Made by a program: the position numbers and the translations under genes. Below, one piece after another: positions 16,334 to 25,655 of a stretch of 64,000 bases of DNA; position 1 is the stretch's first letter, and each line of letters opens with the position of its first letter. Source of the stretch: Shewanella sediminis HAW-EB3 (GTDB taxonomy: Bacteria; Pseudomonadota; Gammaproteobacteria; Enterobacterales; Shewanellaceae); NCBI RefSeq assembly GCF_000018025.1, contig NC_009831.1, positions 1,798,001-1,862,000 of the forward strand. The letters are read 5' to 3'. The notes beneath the pieces are model-generated. The model searched no databases. It saw only the letters and a list, made by a program, of their open reading frames with translations, and was not told where the DNA came from.

Positions 16334-18316
16334 TTACATCTTCACCTGAGTGTGATCGCTGATGGCCGGGTTATGACAGAAGAAACAAGTTTCAAGCTGT
16401 GCTGCATCGTTCGCAGCTTCATAAGAACCATCGATAATCGCACCTTGACCAACAGCGTGAAGCTTAGTGCTGTCTGACGTATGACAAGAGGTACAGGTTG
16501 CGGCAATAGGAGTTGTGTATCCTGCAGGTGTCGCCAGTGCACCTTTAACTTTGAACGCGTCAAGGTTAAAGTCGTTATGACACTGAGCACAATCTTTGAT
16601 GATACCCTGCTCACCGTGAACCACGTGCAGTTTCATCTCGAATGCGCCTTTATTACCGCCGCTCATGTATGTACCGTCAGGTGTGTGACAAGCCACACAG
16701 CCATCGACACCCACAGTCATCTGACCGTTAACTTCGCGACCAAGTTGCTCAGTCATGATGAAGCCGGCGTGATAACCTTTATGAAGCTCAAACGTTTCAC
16801 CGTGACAGCTTTCACAAGTGGCGAAGTTCACCGAATCGATATGACGAGTACTAGGCGCTTCACCAGAAAGTGTGCCATGTGCAAGTTCAGCTTTCATACT
16901 GGTAGTTGCAACGCCTTCTGCACAGTTGATGAGTTCAGCACCATCACTACATACTTCCAGGCCGATAAAGCTAAATGCAGTGTCTGTATCAGTGCCCGCA
17001 GCACCGAAAGGCAGAGTGCCGGTATTGATAACTAAGTTGCCATCGGCGATTTCAGCATTGTTGGCCAGCTCGCCACTTTGGACAAGGTCCAGTGCGACTT
17101 TGTGCTCACCATTTCCAGGACTTGGGTTGTAACCCATGATTGGGAAGTTAGGGCCAACGTTTGTGATGCTCTCTACTCGCTTAATCTTTGGCAGCAAGTT
17201 AGTGACATCCAGTACATTGCCGGCACTATCGGTAAAGCTGATGGTCAGATTGGCACTCTTATCATCCTGAACCGCTGTAAGTGTTGCATTCATGCCAATC
17301 TGATCGATAACGGCTTTCTTCTGAAGTGCATCTTCTGTGTGAAGCTCTTCGGTCCAACTTGCATTATGACAAGCGACACAGTTGCTGTTGTCAGCCTGCT
17401 GTGAGTGACCCTTGCCTGCTTCGAAGTCGATGTTAACGTGACAGCTGGTACAAGTTTCCATGGTTGGAACGCGAGTCCAGTTACCCCATTCGGTCAAGCC
17501 TTCTGTGCCATCTTCTGGCGCAACGTGACAGTTTGTACAGTCATTTTGAACGATATGCTGAGCCGTCACTGCATCTTTAGTAAACTCGCCGGTATCTCTG
17601 TCGGCTTTGTAGCCTTTGGCAGAGTTATGGACGTTGTGAACTAGGTGGTTCCACTCAATTTCTGGCTTGCCACGCTCTTCTGCGTACTCTTTAGTATGAC
17701 AAGTTGCACAGGTTTCTTGTGTCATGTAGCTGTGGTAAATCTTCTCGCCTTCGGCATGACAGGCATTACAGCTAGCGGTTGAGACGATATCCTTGGTGTA
17801 TGTGGCTTCATAGCCTTCACCACTGAAATCTTCTGCGATCTCAGCTTGAGGAACGGTAGTGACGCCATCTAACAGTGTTGAAGCCTTGGCAATCACATTA
17901 TAGCGCTGCGTTAATGCTGAGTCGTATCCTTCAACTTCGATGTCGAAGGTGTAACTGCCATCTTGGTTATCGATGAAAGTTTTTTGTGAGCCGATAACCT
18001 GCCACTGTGCATTATCGCCTGCACCGGTTGAGCCTTGTGGAAGTAGCTGAGCAACTTTTTTAACTTCAAAGTCTTTCAGACCTACTACGGGAAGATCTTC
18101 TTCGTTCGTGGCGAAGACTTCGATGCTAGGCATACCATCGACATAGGTGACCTTAGTCACGTCTAAGTTTAACGTATTGATATACTCGGCAACCGGACCA
18201 CCAGGATTGCCGTTATTGCCATCATCACCATCACTGCCGCCACAACCAGTTAAGGCCATAGAGACGGCGCTTGCTGCCAGAAGCAGCGCAAATTTATTAT
18301 TTTTTACGTTCATCAT
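16334..18316 (-). CDS. mtrC: MtrC, outer-surface decaheme lipoprotein cytochrome
   Basis: 660-residue terminal reductase with ten CXXCH motifs in two pentahaem groups (CNACH, CATCH, CTNCH, CTSCH, CVACH; then CESCH, CVACH, CAQCH, CTSCH, CFFCH), separated by a beta domain. Lipobox LTGC at Cys25 and a Gly-rich linker anchor it to the outer membrane. I start at the ATG-ATG at 18316 (MMNVKNNK), with AGGGA in front; the frame is open 23 codons further up, but that stretch contains the Fur-like box. The C terminus DHTQVKM closely matches S. oneidensis MtrC (DHTKVKM, from memory). First gene of mtrCAB, with its own promoter region carrying Fur-like and CRP-like sites. Confidence 0.96.
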   Translation of the reverse strand: MMNVKNNKFALLLAASAVSMALTGCGGSDGDDGNNGNPGGPVAEYINTLNLDVTKVTYVDGMPSIEVFATNEEDLPVVGLKDFEVKKVAQLLPQGSTGAGDNAQWQVIGSQKTFIDNQDGSYTFDIEVEGYDSALTQRYNVIAKASTLLDGVTTVPQAEIAEDFSGEGYEATYTKDIVSTASCNACHAEGEKIYHSYMTQETCATCHTKEYAEERGKPEIEWNHLVHNVHNSAKGYKADRDTGEFTKDAVTAQHIVQNDCTNCHVAPEDGTEGLTEWGNWTRVPTMETCTSCHVNIDFEAGKGHSQQADNSNCVACHNASWTEELHTEDALQKKAVIDQIGMNATLTAVQDDKSANLTISFTDSAGNVLDVTNLLPKIKRVESITNVGPNFPIMGYNPSPGNGEHKVALDLVQSGELANNAEIADGNLVINTGTLPFGAAGTDTDTAFSFIGLEVCSDGAELINCAEGVATTSMKAELAHGTLSGEAPSTRHIDSVNFATCESCHGETFELHKGYHAGFIMTEQLGREVNGQMTVGVDGCVACHTPDGTYMSGGNKGAFEMKLHVVHGEQGIIKDCAQCHNDFNLDAFKVKGALATPAGYTTPIAATCTSCHTSDSTKLHAVGQGAIIDGSYEAANDAAQLETCFFCHNPAISDHTQVKM

Positions 18317-18364
18317 TTTTTCCCTGCATAGGTTTGACATTGGCTTAAGTGCTGGCTGCAAGAT

Positions 18365-18383
18365 GATAGTGATTCTCATTTGC
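18365..18383 (-). promoter_or_regulatory. Fur-like box upstream of mtrC
   Basis: Read on the minus strand the 19-mer is GCAAATGAGAATCACTATC, close to the Fur consensus GATAATGATAATCATTATC (both half sites recognisable). It is 48 bases upstream of the chosen mtrC start, a position suited to repression by Fe(II)-Fur. Confidence 0.65.
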
Positions 18384-18488
18384 ATTTTTTCATTATAAAT
18401 GTGCTACTTAGGTCAATGCTGGAAATAAAATTCCCCAATGAAAGGCTAACGTAATAGGGGCTGAAAATCTGCAAATCAGCTCTTAATG

Positions 18489-18504
18489 TGTGACCTAGAT
18501 CAGC
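18489..18504. promoter_or_regulatory. CRP-like site upstream of mtrC
   Basis: TGTGA-CCTAGA-TCAGC matches the CRP half sites TGTGA-N6-TCACA with two differences in the second half. CRP is the main activator of anaerobic respiration genes in Shewanella (literature). It lies about 170 bases upstream of mtrC. Confidence 0.5.
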
Positions 18505-18551
18505 CTATTTATAAAGGGGTATATGGGGGGGGGAGGAAAGCTTAGCATAAA

Positions 18552-18575
18552 CCGATAAAATGCTGATTTTATCGG
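18552..18575. promoter_or_regulatory. Perfect inverted repeat between omcA and mtrC
   Basis: CCGATAAAAT, GCTG, ATTTTATCGG: ten-pair perfect arms with a four-base loop. There is no adjacent T-run on either strand, and the omcA terminator lies farther away at 18655-18676, so this is not that terminator. Candidate operator or hairpin upstream of mtrC. Confidence 0.5.
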
Positions 18576-18654
18576 CATTTAGGTCAATATCTTGTTTGAA
18601 AATGATACAGATTTGTTTGTTTTTATGAACAGAGATTTCTCTGTTGTAGACAGT

Positions 18655-18676
18655 AAAAAGGGAGGCTATGCCTCCC
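18655..18676 (-). terminator. Terminator of omcA
   Basis: Minus-strand GGGAGGC-ATA-GCCTCCC stem followed by TTTTTAC, 75 bases after the omcA stop. It separates omcA from mtrCAB transcription. Confidence 0.85.
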
Positions 18677-18750
18677 CTTATTTAGGTTGCGGTGATGACT
18701 TAGAAAATGACTAAGATAATCACCGCTAACGCTACTTCATTATCACGAAA

Positions 18751-20967
18751 TTAGTGACCGTGAAGTGCTATTACTTTTTCTGGTGTGTGACAAGTCTGGC
18801 AAGCTTCAGCCGCACGTGTTCGAACGTCTTCTGTACTTGTACCGTCAAGGATACCGCCGTTAGTGACAATGTGAGACTTAGCCGCATCATCAAGGTACTT
18901 CTGGTGACAGCTTAAGCAAGTACCGGCATCAGATGAAACGAAGATACCAGTGCTATCCAATGTCTCCAAGTTAGGGTAGTTCCAAACACGCTCTGGAGAG
19001 CGGCCCAGCTCAAAGCCGTTATCGGTATGACATGTCTTACAGTCTGTTTTAACAACCGTTTTAGAACCAACACCCGCATACTTCAGGTAGTGACCTTCGG
19101 CGTGGTGCGCTTTGTAAGCGAAGCTTGTTGGCTTGTCAAACTTACCAGAATTACGCTCAGACTCTTTAACAGCCTTATCTGAAGTGTGGCATGCCTGACA
19201 GTTGACACCATTAGAGTCATGGTAGAACTCGGCGCCATGACAGTTGTGACACTTGGCATCATCAACAATTGAACGACGAGCGACAGCTGGCTCTTCAGAT
19301 TGACCATTATTCCAGATGAAGCGCATTGGCTCGTCTTGGATGTAGGCCGCTTTTGCGTTGCCGGCAATAGTCACACCATCGTCATCGTAGCAAGACATAG
19401 GCTCAACAAGCGGACGACCGTAGCCACCTTTCTTAAAGCATGTCTTAACAACAGGAAGTAGCTCGAAGCTCTTACCATTGATGTCAGCTGGTAGCGCTAT
19501 GTTTGCACTGACAACACTGAACGTCTTGTTAGCTTCATCATAGGTAGCCTGTGATGCATCATATAAGCTGATACGACGCTCTGAGTATTTACTACCCGTT
19601 TTGTATGCAGGGTAATCGGCATCGACATCCCAAGATACAACGATGTATGGGTTTGAATAACCTAGTTTGTAGATAAACTCTTTAGCAATTGGCGCACCAG
19701 CATCATCAAGAAGCTGTACATCAAAGCTCAGGCCTTGACCTTCAGGTTTGATATTGCTGAATGTTGCCGAGTAGTTCTTGCTTACGTCATAGGCTTTAGT
19801 TGCATCGCCATGAGCTTCAACACCGCTACGGGCATAACCCTCTTCGATGTGACAAGACATACAGTCAGTGCTGCTGTGCATTTGAGAAGGCTTCTCTGTA
19901 TGACAACCCACACAAGCTGTGTTGCTCAGATTTGCTTTAAACAGATCGGCATTTGCAGGTGCATTTTCGCCTTCAACGTGACAAGCGGCACAATTTGCAG
20001 CAGGTTTTTGCGGGAACATCACCTTGCCGTAATCATGTACACCGCCACCATATCCGATAACTTTATATGGAGCAGGAACCATGCCTTCAGCCGTGCTGGT
20101 CATTCTCTCTTGTCCTTTATGGATCGCATGGATCATAAAGGTAAAGTCGACGCTGTTGCCACTTTCAGGGTCGCCTGAAGTGCCAGTGTGACAAGATGCG
20201 CAGTTTTCGATGTTGATTCGACGGCCGCCATGAAGCTCGAGACTCTCTGGCTGGTGACAGGTGTAACATGTTTCGATTGAAACTACGTCACGAGTCTGAA
20301 TGCCTTCGGTTGTGCCGGTAGATGGCTGCCAGTCATAGTTGGCATTGGCAGCAAAGCTTGAGAGCTCAAGTTCCATAGTGGCACGTTGAGTTTCTTCTGC
20401 ATTGTAAGTGACTTCGACAGGCTCAACGACACTACCGATATTTTGCTGATAGGTGTAGGTGTAGCTACCATCTTCGTTATCGACGAAACATGTCTCACAG
20501 TCGCCAGCTTTCTCTACATTAGCCTGGAACTGGTTCGATGGGTTGATATGTGACTCACCTTCAGGAACCCAGTCTGGATTCGGTGTTTTTTCAGCATTGA
20601 TATAGGCTTGCCATTGGTAGCCTCTATCAACTTCGGTTTCACCCATCATCTCGGTGACATGGCTCAGTTGAGCGATACCGAAACGTAAGTCGTGATCTTT
20701 GGTCAGACCAAGAACGGCGACACCGTTGTCATTTTGAAGCTTGAAATCGACTGTTACGACGCCGGCCTCAACCGTTGCGTTAGTAAATATCGCGTTTACA
20801 CTTTTTGCTGCGTCGATGTTAACGCCAACAACGCCATCTTTGCCATCTTCACCATCTTTACCGTCGCTGCCGCAACCGGCAAGTGCAAAAGAGAGTATCC
20901 CAGCACTGAGTACAGCCTTGGCTGCCGCACTCCTTTTTGCATTAAAAGAGTTGAACTTTTTCATCAT
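18751..20967 (-). CDS. omcA: OmcA, outer-surface decaheme lipoprotein cytochrome
   Basis: 738-residue outer-membrane cytochrome that works with MtrC to reduce minerals and flavins. Ten CXXCH motifs: five in the N-terminal half (CYTCH to CMSCH) and five in the C-terminal half (CHNCH to CQTCH). Lipobox LAGC at Cys32 is followed by a collagen-like Gly-X-Y linker. A CxxC in domain I (CETC) could form the structural disulphide seen in this family. Start chosen at the ATG-ATG at 20967, with GCAGGG upstream. The C-terminal Thr-Pro-Ser that follows the last haem in S. oneidensis OmcA reads Thr-Pro-Glu here. It is flanked by its own promoter (Fur-like box) and terminator. Confidence 0.95.
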   Translation of the reverse strand: MMKKFNSFNAKRSAAAKAVLSAGILSFALAGCGSDGKDGEDGKDGVVGVNIDAAKSVNAIFTNATVEAGVVTVDFKLQNDNGVAVLGLTKDHDLRFGIAQLSHVTEMMGETEVDRGYQWQAYINAEKTPNPDWVPEGESHINPSNQFQANVEKAGDCETCFVDNEDGSYTYTYQQNIGSVVEPVEVTYNAEETQRATMELELSSFAANANYDWQPSTGTTEGIQTRDVVSIETCYTCHQPESLELHGGRRINIENCASCHTGTSGDPESGNSVDFTFMIHAIHKGQERMTSTAEGMVPAPYKVIGYGGGVHDYGKVMFPQKPAANCAACHVEGENAPANADLFKANLSNTACVGCHTEKPSQMHSSTDCMSCHIEEGYARSGVEAHGDATKAYDVSKNYSATFSNIKPEGQGLSFDVQLLDDAGAPIAKEFIYKLGYSNPYIVVSWDVDADYPAYKTGSKYSERRISLYDASQATYDEANKTFSVVSANIALPADINGKSFELLPVVKTCFKKGGYGRPLVEPMSCYDDDGVTIAGNAKAAYIQDEPMRFIWNNGQSEEPAVARRSIVDDAKCHNCHGAEFYHDSNGVNCQACHTSDKAVKESERNSGKFDKPTSFAYKAHHAEGHYLKYAGVGSKTVVKTDCKTCHTDNGFELGRSPERVWNYPNLETLDSTGIFVSSDAGTCLSCHQKYLDDAAKSHIVTNGGILDGTSTEDVRTRAAEACQTCHTPEKVIALHGH

Positions 20968-21029
20968 GATTATTCCCTGCAATAGTTTTAATCATCACTA
21001 AACAAATCTAATTAAGCTCATCTTTATAT

Positions 21030-21048
21030 GAGAGTGATTCTTATTATC
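21030..21048 (-). promoter_or_regulatory. Fur-like box upstream of omcA
   Basis: Minus-strand 19-mer GATAATAAGAATCACTCTC matches the Fur consensus GATAATGATAATCATTATC at most positions. It is 62 bases upstream of the omcA start. Confidence 0.65.
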
Positions 21049-21151
21049 AAATCGTTAATAAACAAGTGTTTAGTGTGTGGAATTAATTTCCACCTATAGG
21101 CTATCTAAGCAGGGACTTTTTAGCAGGTGTTTTAGGTGCTTTATGTGAGTT

Positions 21152-21190
21152 ATGTCCGACTATTTCTTTAGGGGTAGGCAGATCGGACAT
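21152..21190. promoter_or_regulatory. Inverted repeat in the omcA upstream region
   Basis: Perfect eight-base arms ATGTCCGA (21152-21159) and TCGGACAT (21183-21190), 23 bases apart, roughly 185-220 bases upstream of omcA. Possible looped operator or hairpin. A weak CRP-like half site (TATGTGAGTTATG) overlaps the left arm. Little else is visible in the 480-base gap between omcA2 and omcA apart from the Fur-like box and the omcA2 terminator. Confidence 0.35.
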
Positions 21191-21397
21191 GTTTTTGAGA
21201 CAGAACAATAAATATTCCTTTTATTTTAACCATTTTGTTGCAGAATCCACTCAATTAAGGTTCAGTTGATTTTCAATTATTTCGACGTGAAATTCTTGTT
21301 TGACTGGCGTTAAGCATGACCACTGCCAGTATGTAAAAGTGGCCTTTACAAGTGTAGCGGAACGGTTGCTGTTTTATGCCGAAGTTCAATCTATAAA

Positions 21398-21430
21398 GCA
21401 AAAGAAAAGGGAGGCTAGCCTCCCTTTTCT
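21398..21430 (-). terminator. Palindromic terminator of the mtrDEF-omcA2 operon
   Basis: Bases 21403-21430 are a 28-bp perfect palindrome (arm AGAAAAGGGAGGCT). On the minus strand the stem ends in CCCTTTTCTTTTGC. It lies 17 bases after the omcA2 stop. Confidence 0.85.
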
Positions 21431-21447
21431 CAGCTTATTGCAGAGAT

Positions 21448-23601
21448 TTAATGAGCATGTAGGCTCATTAATTGCTCAGGTGTATGACAGGTCGAGCAGG
21501 CTTCGCTGGCACGAGTTTGAACATCCTCTTCACTGGTTCCATCTAAAATACCGCCGTTAGTGACGATATGGCTGGCCCCGGCATCACTCAGGTACTTTTG
21601 ATGACAGGAGAGACAGGTTCCCACATCTGATGATACCCAGATATCTTCACCAGAGGTTTTATGGCCAAAGCGCCAAACTCTATCGCTCACGCGACCTAGT
21701 TTTATACCGTCATCGGTGTGACAGGTCATACAATCCGTTTTTAGCACTGTCCCGGATTCTACGCCTGCATATTTCAGGTAGTGTCCCTCAGCCGCGTGGG
21801 CCTTATAGGCGAAGCTGGTCGGTTTCTTCCCACCGGGGTAGCTGTCATCTGATTTAGTGGTCTTGTCCGATGTATGACAGGTCTGACAGTTGACGCCGTT
21901 ATCATAATGGAACACCTCTTGATTATGACAACCCTGACACTTAGTCGTATCTATGATACTGCGCCTTGTGGCGGCCTGAGCGTCTGCATCCATACCCGTA
22001 CCGGACCATACAAAGTGATAGGCTTCCTCTTTAACCTCGATAGAACGCGTATTGTCAGAACACTCAGTCATCATGACTTCTGCCACGCCGTAGCCTCCCT
22101 TGTTAAAGCAGACCTCGACGGCAGACCAGAGCTCGAAGGTTTTGCCATCGGCATCATTCGGCATATCGAAGTTATTGCCTGTGATGGTGAAGGTCTTTGA
22201 GTTCGCATCATATGTGCCTTCGCTGAGTTTGATGCGGCGATTGCTGTAGGATGCATCATTGTATGCCGGATAGTCTTTGTCACTGTCCCATGCGACGACG
22301 ACTCGAGTCCCTTGGTTAATAAATTCGCCCGCAATAGCTGTTCCAGCAGCATCGATAATTTGCAGATCAAATTTGATTTTCCCATCGGCTGTTAAACCGA
22401 TATTACTGAACTCAACGCTCATCGCCCTGGCATCGCTATAGGCCTTCATTACATCAAAGTGACGTTTCTCTGCACTGCCGGTTCCGGGGTAAGTATCGGT
22501 CGAGTTGTGACAACCTATACAGTTGGTACTACTATGATTTTGCGATGGTTTTTCGGTGTGACAACCCACGCAAGCGGTATTGCTGAGATCGGCCTTAAAC
22601 AGATCTGCATCGGCTGGTGCGCCTTCTCCCTCCACGTGACAAGAGCTGCAATCGGCGGCGGGGCCTTGTGGGAACATCACCTTGCCATAATCATGTATTC
22701 CGCCGCCATAACCTATGATCTTATAGGGGGCAGGAACCATGCCATCGGCTGTGCTGGTCATCCTCTCATTTCCTTTATGAATCGCATGGATCATATAGGT
22801 AAATTCGACACTGTTTCCGCTTTCAGGATCGCCGGAGGTCGAGGTATGACAAGATGCGCAGTTTTCAATTGCGATTCTTCGTCCACCATGAAGTGCAAGG
22901 CTCTCGACTTGATGACAGGTATAGCAGGTTTCAATGGAGACGACATCCCGGGTTTGAATGCCTTCGCTGGACTCTGACGAGGGCTGCCAATCCAGGAAGG
23001 CATTGGCCGTTACCTGAGGAAGTTCAAGTTCGAGGGTCGCTCTTTGGGTTGAGTCGGCGCTGTAAGTAACGGTTAAAGGCTCGGTCACCTCTGCAATATT
23101 AACCTGATAAGTATAGGCATAACTGCCATCGCCGTTATCGAGGAAACACTCATCACAATCGGCGGCTTTTTCAACATTGGCCTGATATTGGTTCGAAGGA
23201 TTGATATGCGATTCACCTTCGGGGATCCAATCCGGGTTGGGGGTCTTCTCGGCATTGATATAGGCCTGCCAGTTAAACCCTCTGTCTACTTCGGTATCGC
23301 CCATGGTTTCACTGACTCGGGTGAGCTGAGCAATACCAAAACGCAGGTCATGGTCTTTGGTCAACCCCAGTACCGCGACGCCATTGGCATTCGTCAGATC
23401 AAAATTAATGGTGATCAGGCCATCGGTGACCGATGCTGTAGAGATATTGGCGGACAGTGTCGCCGTGGAATCGATATTGACACCGACCACGCCATCTTTT
23501 CCATCTTCCCCGTCTTTACCGTCGCTTCCACAACCAAACAGCAGGGCAGAGCAAGTCAGCGCAATCAGATTAAGCGTCGAACTTTTTCTTTTTATATCCA
23601 T
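21448..23601 (-). CDS. Second OmcA-family decaheme lipoprotein cytochrome
   Basis: About 717-residue OmcA paralogue with ten CXXCH motifs (CYTCH, CASCH, CSSCH, CVGCH, CIGCH; CQGCH, CQTCH, CMTCH, CLSCH, CSTCH). Lipobox LFGC and a GKDGEDGKDG linker follow the signal. I start at ATG 23601 (MDIKRKSST), with GGAA nine bases upstream; ATG 23616 and GTG 23646 are alternatives. Domains I-II share long blocks with the neighbouring OmcA (for example GVAVLGLTKDHDLRFGIAQL), while domain III differs more. It lies 80 bases downstream of mtrF and ends at the palindromic terminator, so it is probably the fourth gene of mtrDEF. S. oneidensis has a single omcA here. Ends HTPEQLMSLHAH. Confidence 0.92.
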   Translation of the reverse strand: MDIKRKSSTLNLIALTCSALLFGCGSDGKDGEDGKDGVVGVNIDSTATLSANISTASVTDGLITINFDLTNANGVAVLGLTKDHDLRFGIAQLTRVSETMGDTEVDRGFNWQAYINAEKTPNPDWIPEGESHINPSNQYQANVEKAADCDECFLDNGDGSYAYTYQVNIAEVTEPLTVTYSADSTQRATLELELPQVTANAFLDWQPSSESSEGIQTRDVVSIETCYTCHQVESLALHGGRRIAIENCASCHTSTSGDPESGNSVEFTYMIHAIHKGNERMTSTADGMVPAPYKIIGYGGGIHDYGKVMFPQGPAADCSSCHVEGEGAPADADLFKADLSNTACVGCHTEKPSQNHSSTNCIGCHNSTDTYPGTGSAEKRHFDVMKAYSDARAMSVEFSNIGLTADGKIKFDLQIIDAAGTAIAGEFINQGTRVVVAWDSDKDYPAYNDASYSNRRIKLSEGTYDANSKTFTITGNNFDMPNDADGKTFELWSAVEVCFNKGGYGVAEVMMTECSDNTRSIEVKEEAYHFVWSGTGMDADAQAATRRSIIDTTKCQGCHNQEVFHYDNGVNCQTCHTSDKTTKSDDSYPGGKKPTSFAYKAHAAEGHYLKYAGVESGTVLKTDCMTCHTDDGIKLGRVSDRVWRFGHKTSGEDIWVSSDVGTCLSCHQKYLSDAGASHIVTNGGILDGTSEEDVQTRASEACSTCHTPEQLMSLHAH

Positions 23602-23681
23602 AATTTTGCGTTCCATTTTTGCATCATCAAGGGGGAGGACACTCACCAGCTCATTGCATAAGTGCCTGATATTTTTGATTG

Positions 23682-25622
23682 TTATTCGTTGATTGGGTGC
23701 ACTTTTAATATATCTGCAGGAGCACCTTCGCCGTGACAGGTGCTACAGCTTTCTGTACCCGCTGTCGCATCGGCCTCGCTACCCATAAATACGGCGCCCT
23801 GTTGAGTCATATGATTTTTGGCTGTGTCACTGAAGTGACAATCACTGCAGATGGCTGCGGTTGCACTGGTAAAGGTGCCGTTATCTATGGCTAATGGTTT
23901 TACACCCAAATTTAGGGGGAGCGCCGCGCTGAGAAGTCCTGTGTCATCACTGGCGTGGCATTGGGCACAGTTTCCGATCTGTCCCGGATAATTGAGACCC
24001 TCATAGCCCTCACGTTGTGCACTGTGGAGCGAATGGATCAGGTGCTTGTAGTCTGCCGTGGAAACAGACGGATTAGATGCAGTCGCATCGGCCATCATAT
24101 TCGGGTTATGACAAAGCTGGCATTGCCCCTGTAAATCATTGCGTGCGCCGTGGAAGTTAAGGGCCTGTACGCCATGGCAACTTCCACAAGTGTCGTTGGT
24201 CACAACCACTCTCCTGCCTGTGTCCGTTAACTCGGCGGCAGAGAAGAACTGATGGCTCGATTTAAGGTTTACTGTCGAGAACGCATCCTCTTCGCAATCA
24301 CCTAATTCACCTTGTGAAGAGCAGAGCTTACCCTGGATAGCTAAGACTCCCCTGTCGGACTCGGTTCCGGCAGGAATGGTCAGACCGCTGATTGCATAAG
24401 TGTAAATACCATTACTTCCTGAAATTGGCGAACTGTCTTGCAGCTTGAGTGATTTAGCCGAAGGCGCATAGTCGAAGCTGGTGCCCCAATTAGCATAGAC
24501 GCGAAGATCGTCGATAAAATCGAGCTTATCGGCGCTATCAGCATAAACCGTATTGGTTACAGGATTGGTTAGCGTGATGTTAAAGGTCACTGTATTGCCT
24601 GTAAGGCTCGCACTCACTATGTTAGCGTTAAATTGCCCTAGCGCCTCATCGTCACCGCCATCATTATGGACGTTCGCCGTCCAGTCTGAGTTATGACAGG
24701 CGACACAGTTACTGTTATCAGTTTGCGCCGGGTGCCCCTCGCCTGCGGGGAAATCAATATTGGTATGACAAGAACCACAGGCTTCCATTCCAGGAACCCG
24801 TGCCCAATTCATGTTTTCGGTTAAGGTTTCATCGCTGGCGTGGCAGGTTTGGCAATTAGCTAATTCTCCCGGGAAACCGACCAGATGTTTAGTGTGGATC
24901 ATCTGTGGAAAAATATTGTCGGGGTTACTCACCCTATCGGCGTTGTGACAGGTTACACAGGTCTCAACTTCATTGTACTTCTCGAAACCAGAAGGACCGT
25001 GAAAAGCCAAGTCGTTATGGCAGCTGTTACATGTCTCGATGGCGATAAGATCACGGGTATAGGCGGGCTCACCGCTGTCGCTCCAGTCGAAGTGTTGGTT
25101 AGTGGTTGGCAGTGGGCTGCCATCGGGCAGGGTGTCTCCACCAATCTTGATCATTACCCTCTGAGTCGAGCCGGGCTGATAGCTGACATCATTTAAACCA
25201 TCAAATGCAGCACTGAACGTATAGCTGTAACTACCGTTTTTATGATCGATCAGTTCACCGGTGCAACCCGATGAACAGCTTTCCGAGACAAAGTACTGCC
25301 ATTGGCTGCTGTTACCGGCGTTGGTGTAGCCTTGGGGAAGCAGTTGAGCGGCAATGTACGTACCTGTACTAATGCCTACTACTGGTTCATCGTCCTGATT
25401 GCTGACACGATAGTTTACCGTTGCGATACCTGCATCGGTTGTAACACCAGTGACCTCAACCATTAATGTGGAAATATCACTCGCCGGTGGTCCGCCAGGT
25501 TCGCCGGGATTCCCCGGCGCGCCATCATCCCCGCTGCCGCACGCCGCAAGGAGCAGTGTTAAGGTTAACGGTATTAATCTGTACAGGCTCACAGTATTTG
25601 ATTTTGTGCTTTTATTCATCAT
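23682..25622 (-). CDS. mtrF: MtrF, outer-surface decaheme lipoprotein cytochrome
   Basis: 646-residue MtrC paralogue (about 639 in S. oneidensis, from memory) forming the surface end of the MtrDEF conduit. Ten CXXCH motifs in two groups (CNSCH, CVTCH, CQTCH, CGSCH, CVACH; CGSCH, CQLCH, CAQCH, CSDCH, CSTCH). Lipobox LAAC at Cys28, then a Gly/Pro-rich linker GAPGNPGEPGGPP. The ending VHPINE and the IYTYAISGLTIPAGTESDRG block distinguish it from MtrC. AAGGAAGAG precedes the ATG-ATG at 25622. A 134-base gap with a 15-bp tandem repeat separates it from mtrE. Confidence 0.94.
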   Translation of the reverse strand: MMNKSTKSNTVSLYRLIPLTLTLLLAACGSGDDGAPGNPGEPGGPPASDISTLMVEVTGVTTDAGIATVNYRVSNQDDEPVVGISTGTYIAAQLLPQGYTNAGNSSQWQYFVSESCSSGCTGELIDHKNGSYSYTFSAAFDGLNDVSYQPGSTQRVMIKIGGDTLPDGSPLPTTNQHFDWSDSGEPAYTRDLIAIETCNSCHNDLAFHGPSGFEKYNEVETCVTCHNADRVSNPDNIFPQMIHTKHLVGFPGELANCQTCHASDETLTENMNWARVPGMEACGSCHTNIDFPAGEGHPAQTDNSNCVACHNSDWTANVHNDGGDDEALGQFNANIVSASLTGNTVTFNITLTNPVTNTVYADSADKLDFIDDLRVYANWGTSFDYAPSAKSLKLQDSSPISGSNGIYTYAISGLTIPAGTESDRGVLAIQGKLCSSQGELGDCEEDAFSTVNLKSSHQFFSAAELTDTGRRVVVTNDTCGSCHGVQALNFHGARNDLQGQCQLCHNPNMMADATASNPSVSTADYKHLIHSLHSAQREGYEGLNYPGQIGNCAQCHASDDTGLLSAALPLNLGVKPLAIDNGTFTSATAAICSDCHFSDTAKNHMTQQGAVFMGSEADATAGTESCSTCHGEGAPADILKVHPINE

Positions 25623-25655
25623 CTCTTCCTTGGAATCTGTGCTAATTCTGCTCTT

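Noticed and set aside
16481..17035. Long antisense ORFs (up to about 180 codons) opposite mtrC, omcA, omcA2 and mtrA
   Set aside because: They lie fully opposite decaheme genes whose biased codon use (many Cys, His, Thr, Ala) keeps antisense frames open; they have no ribosome sites, domains or conserved context.
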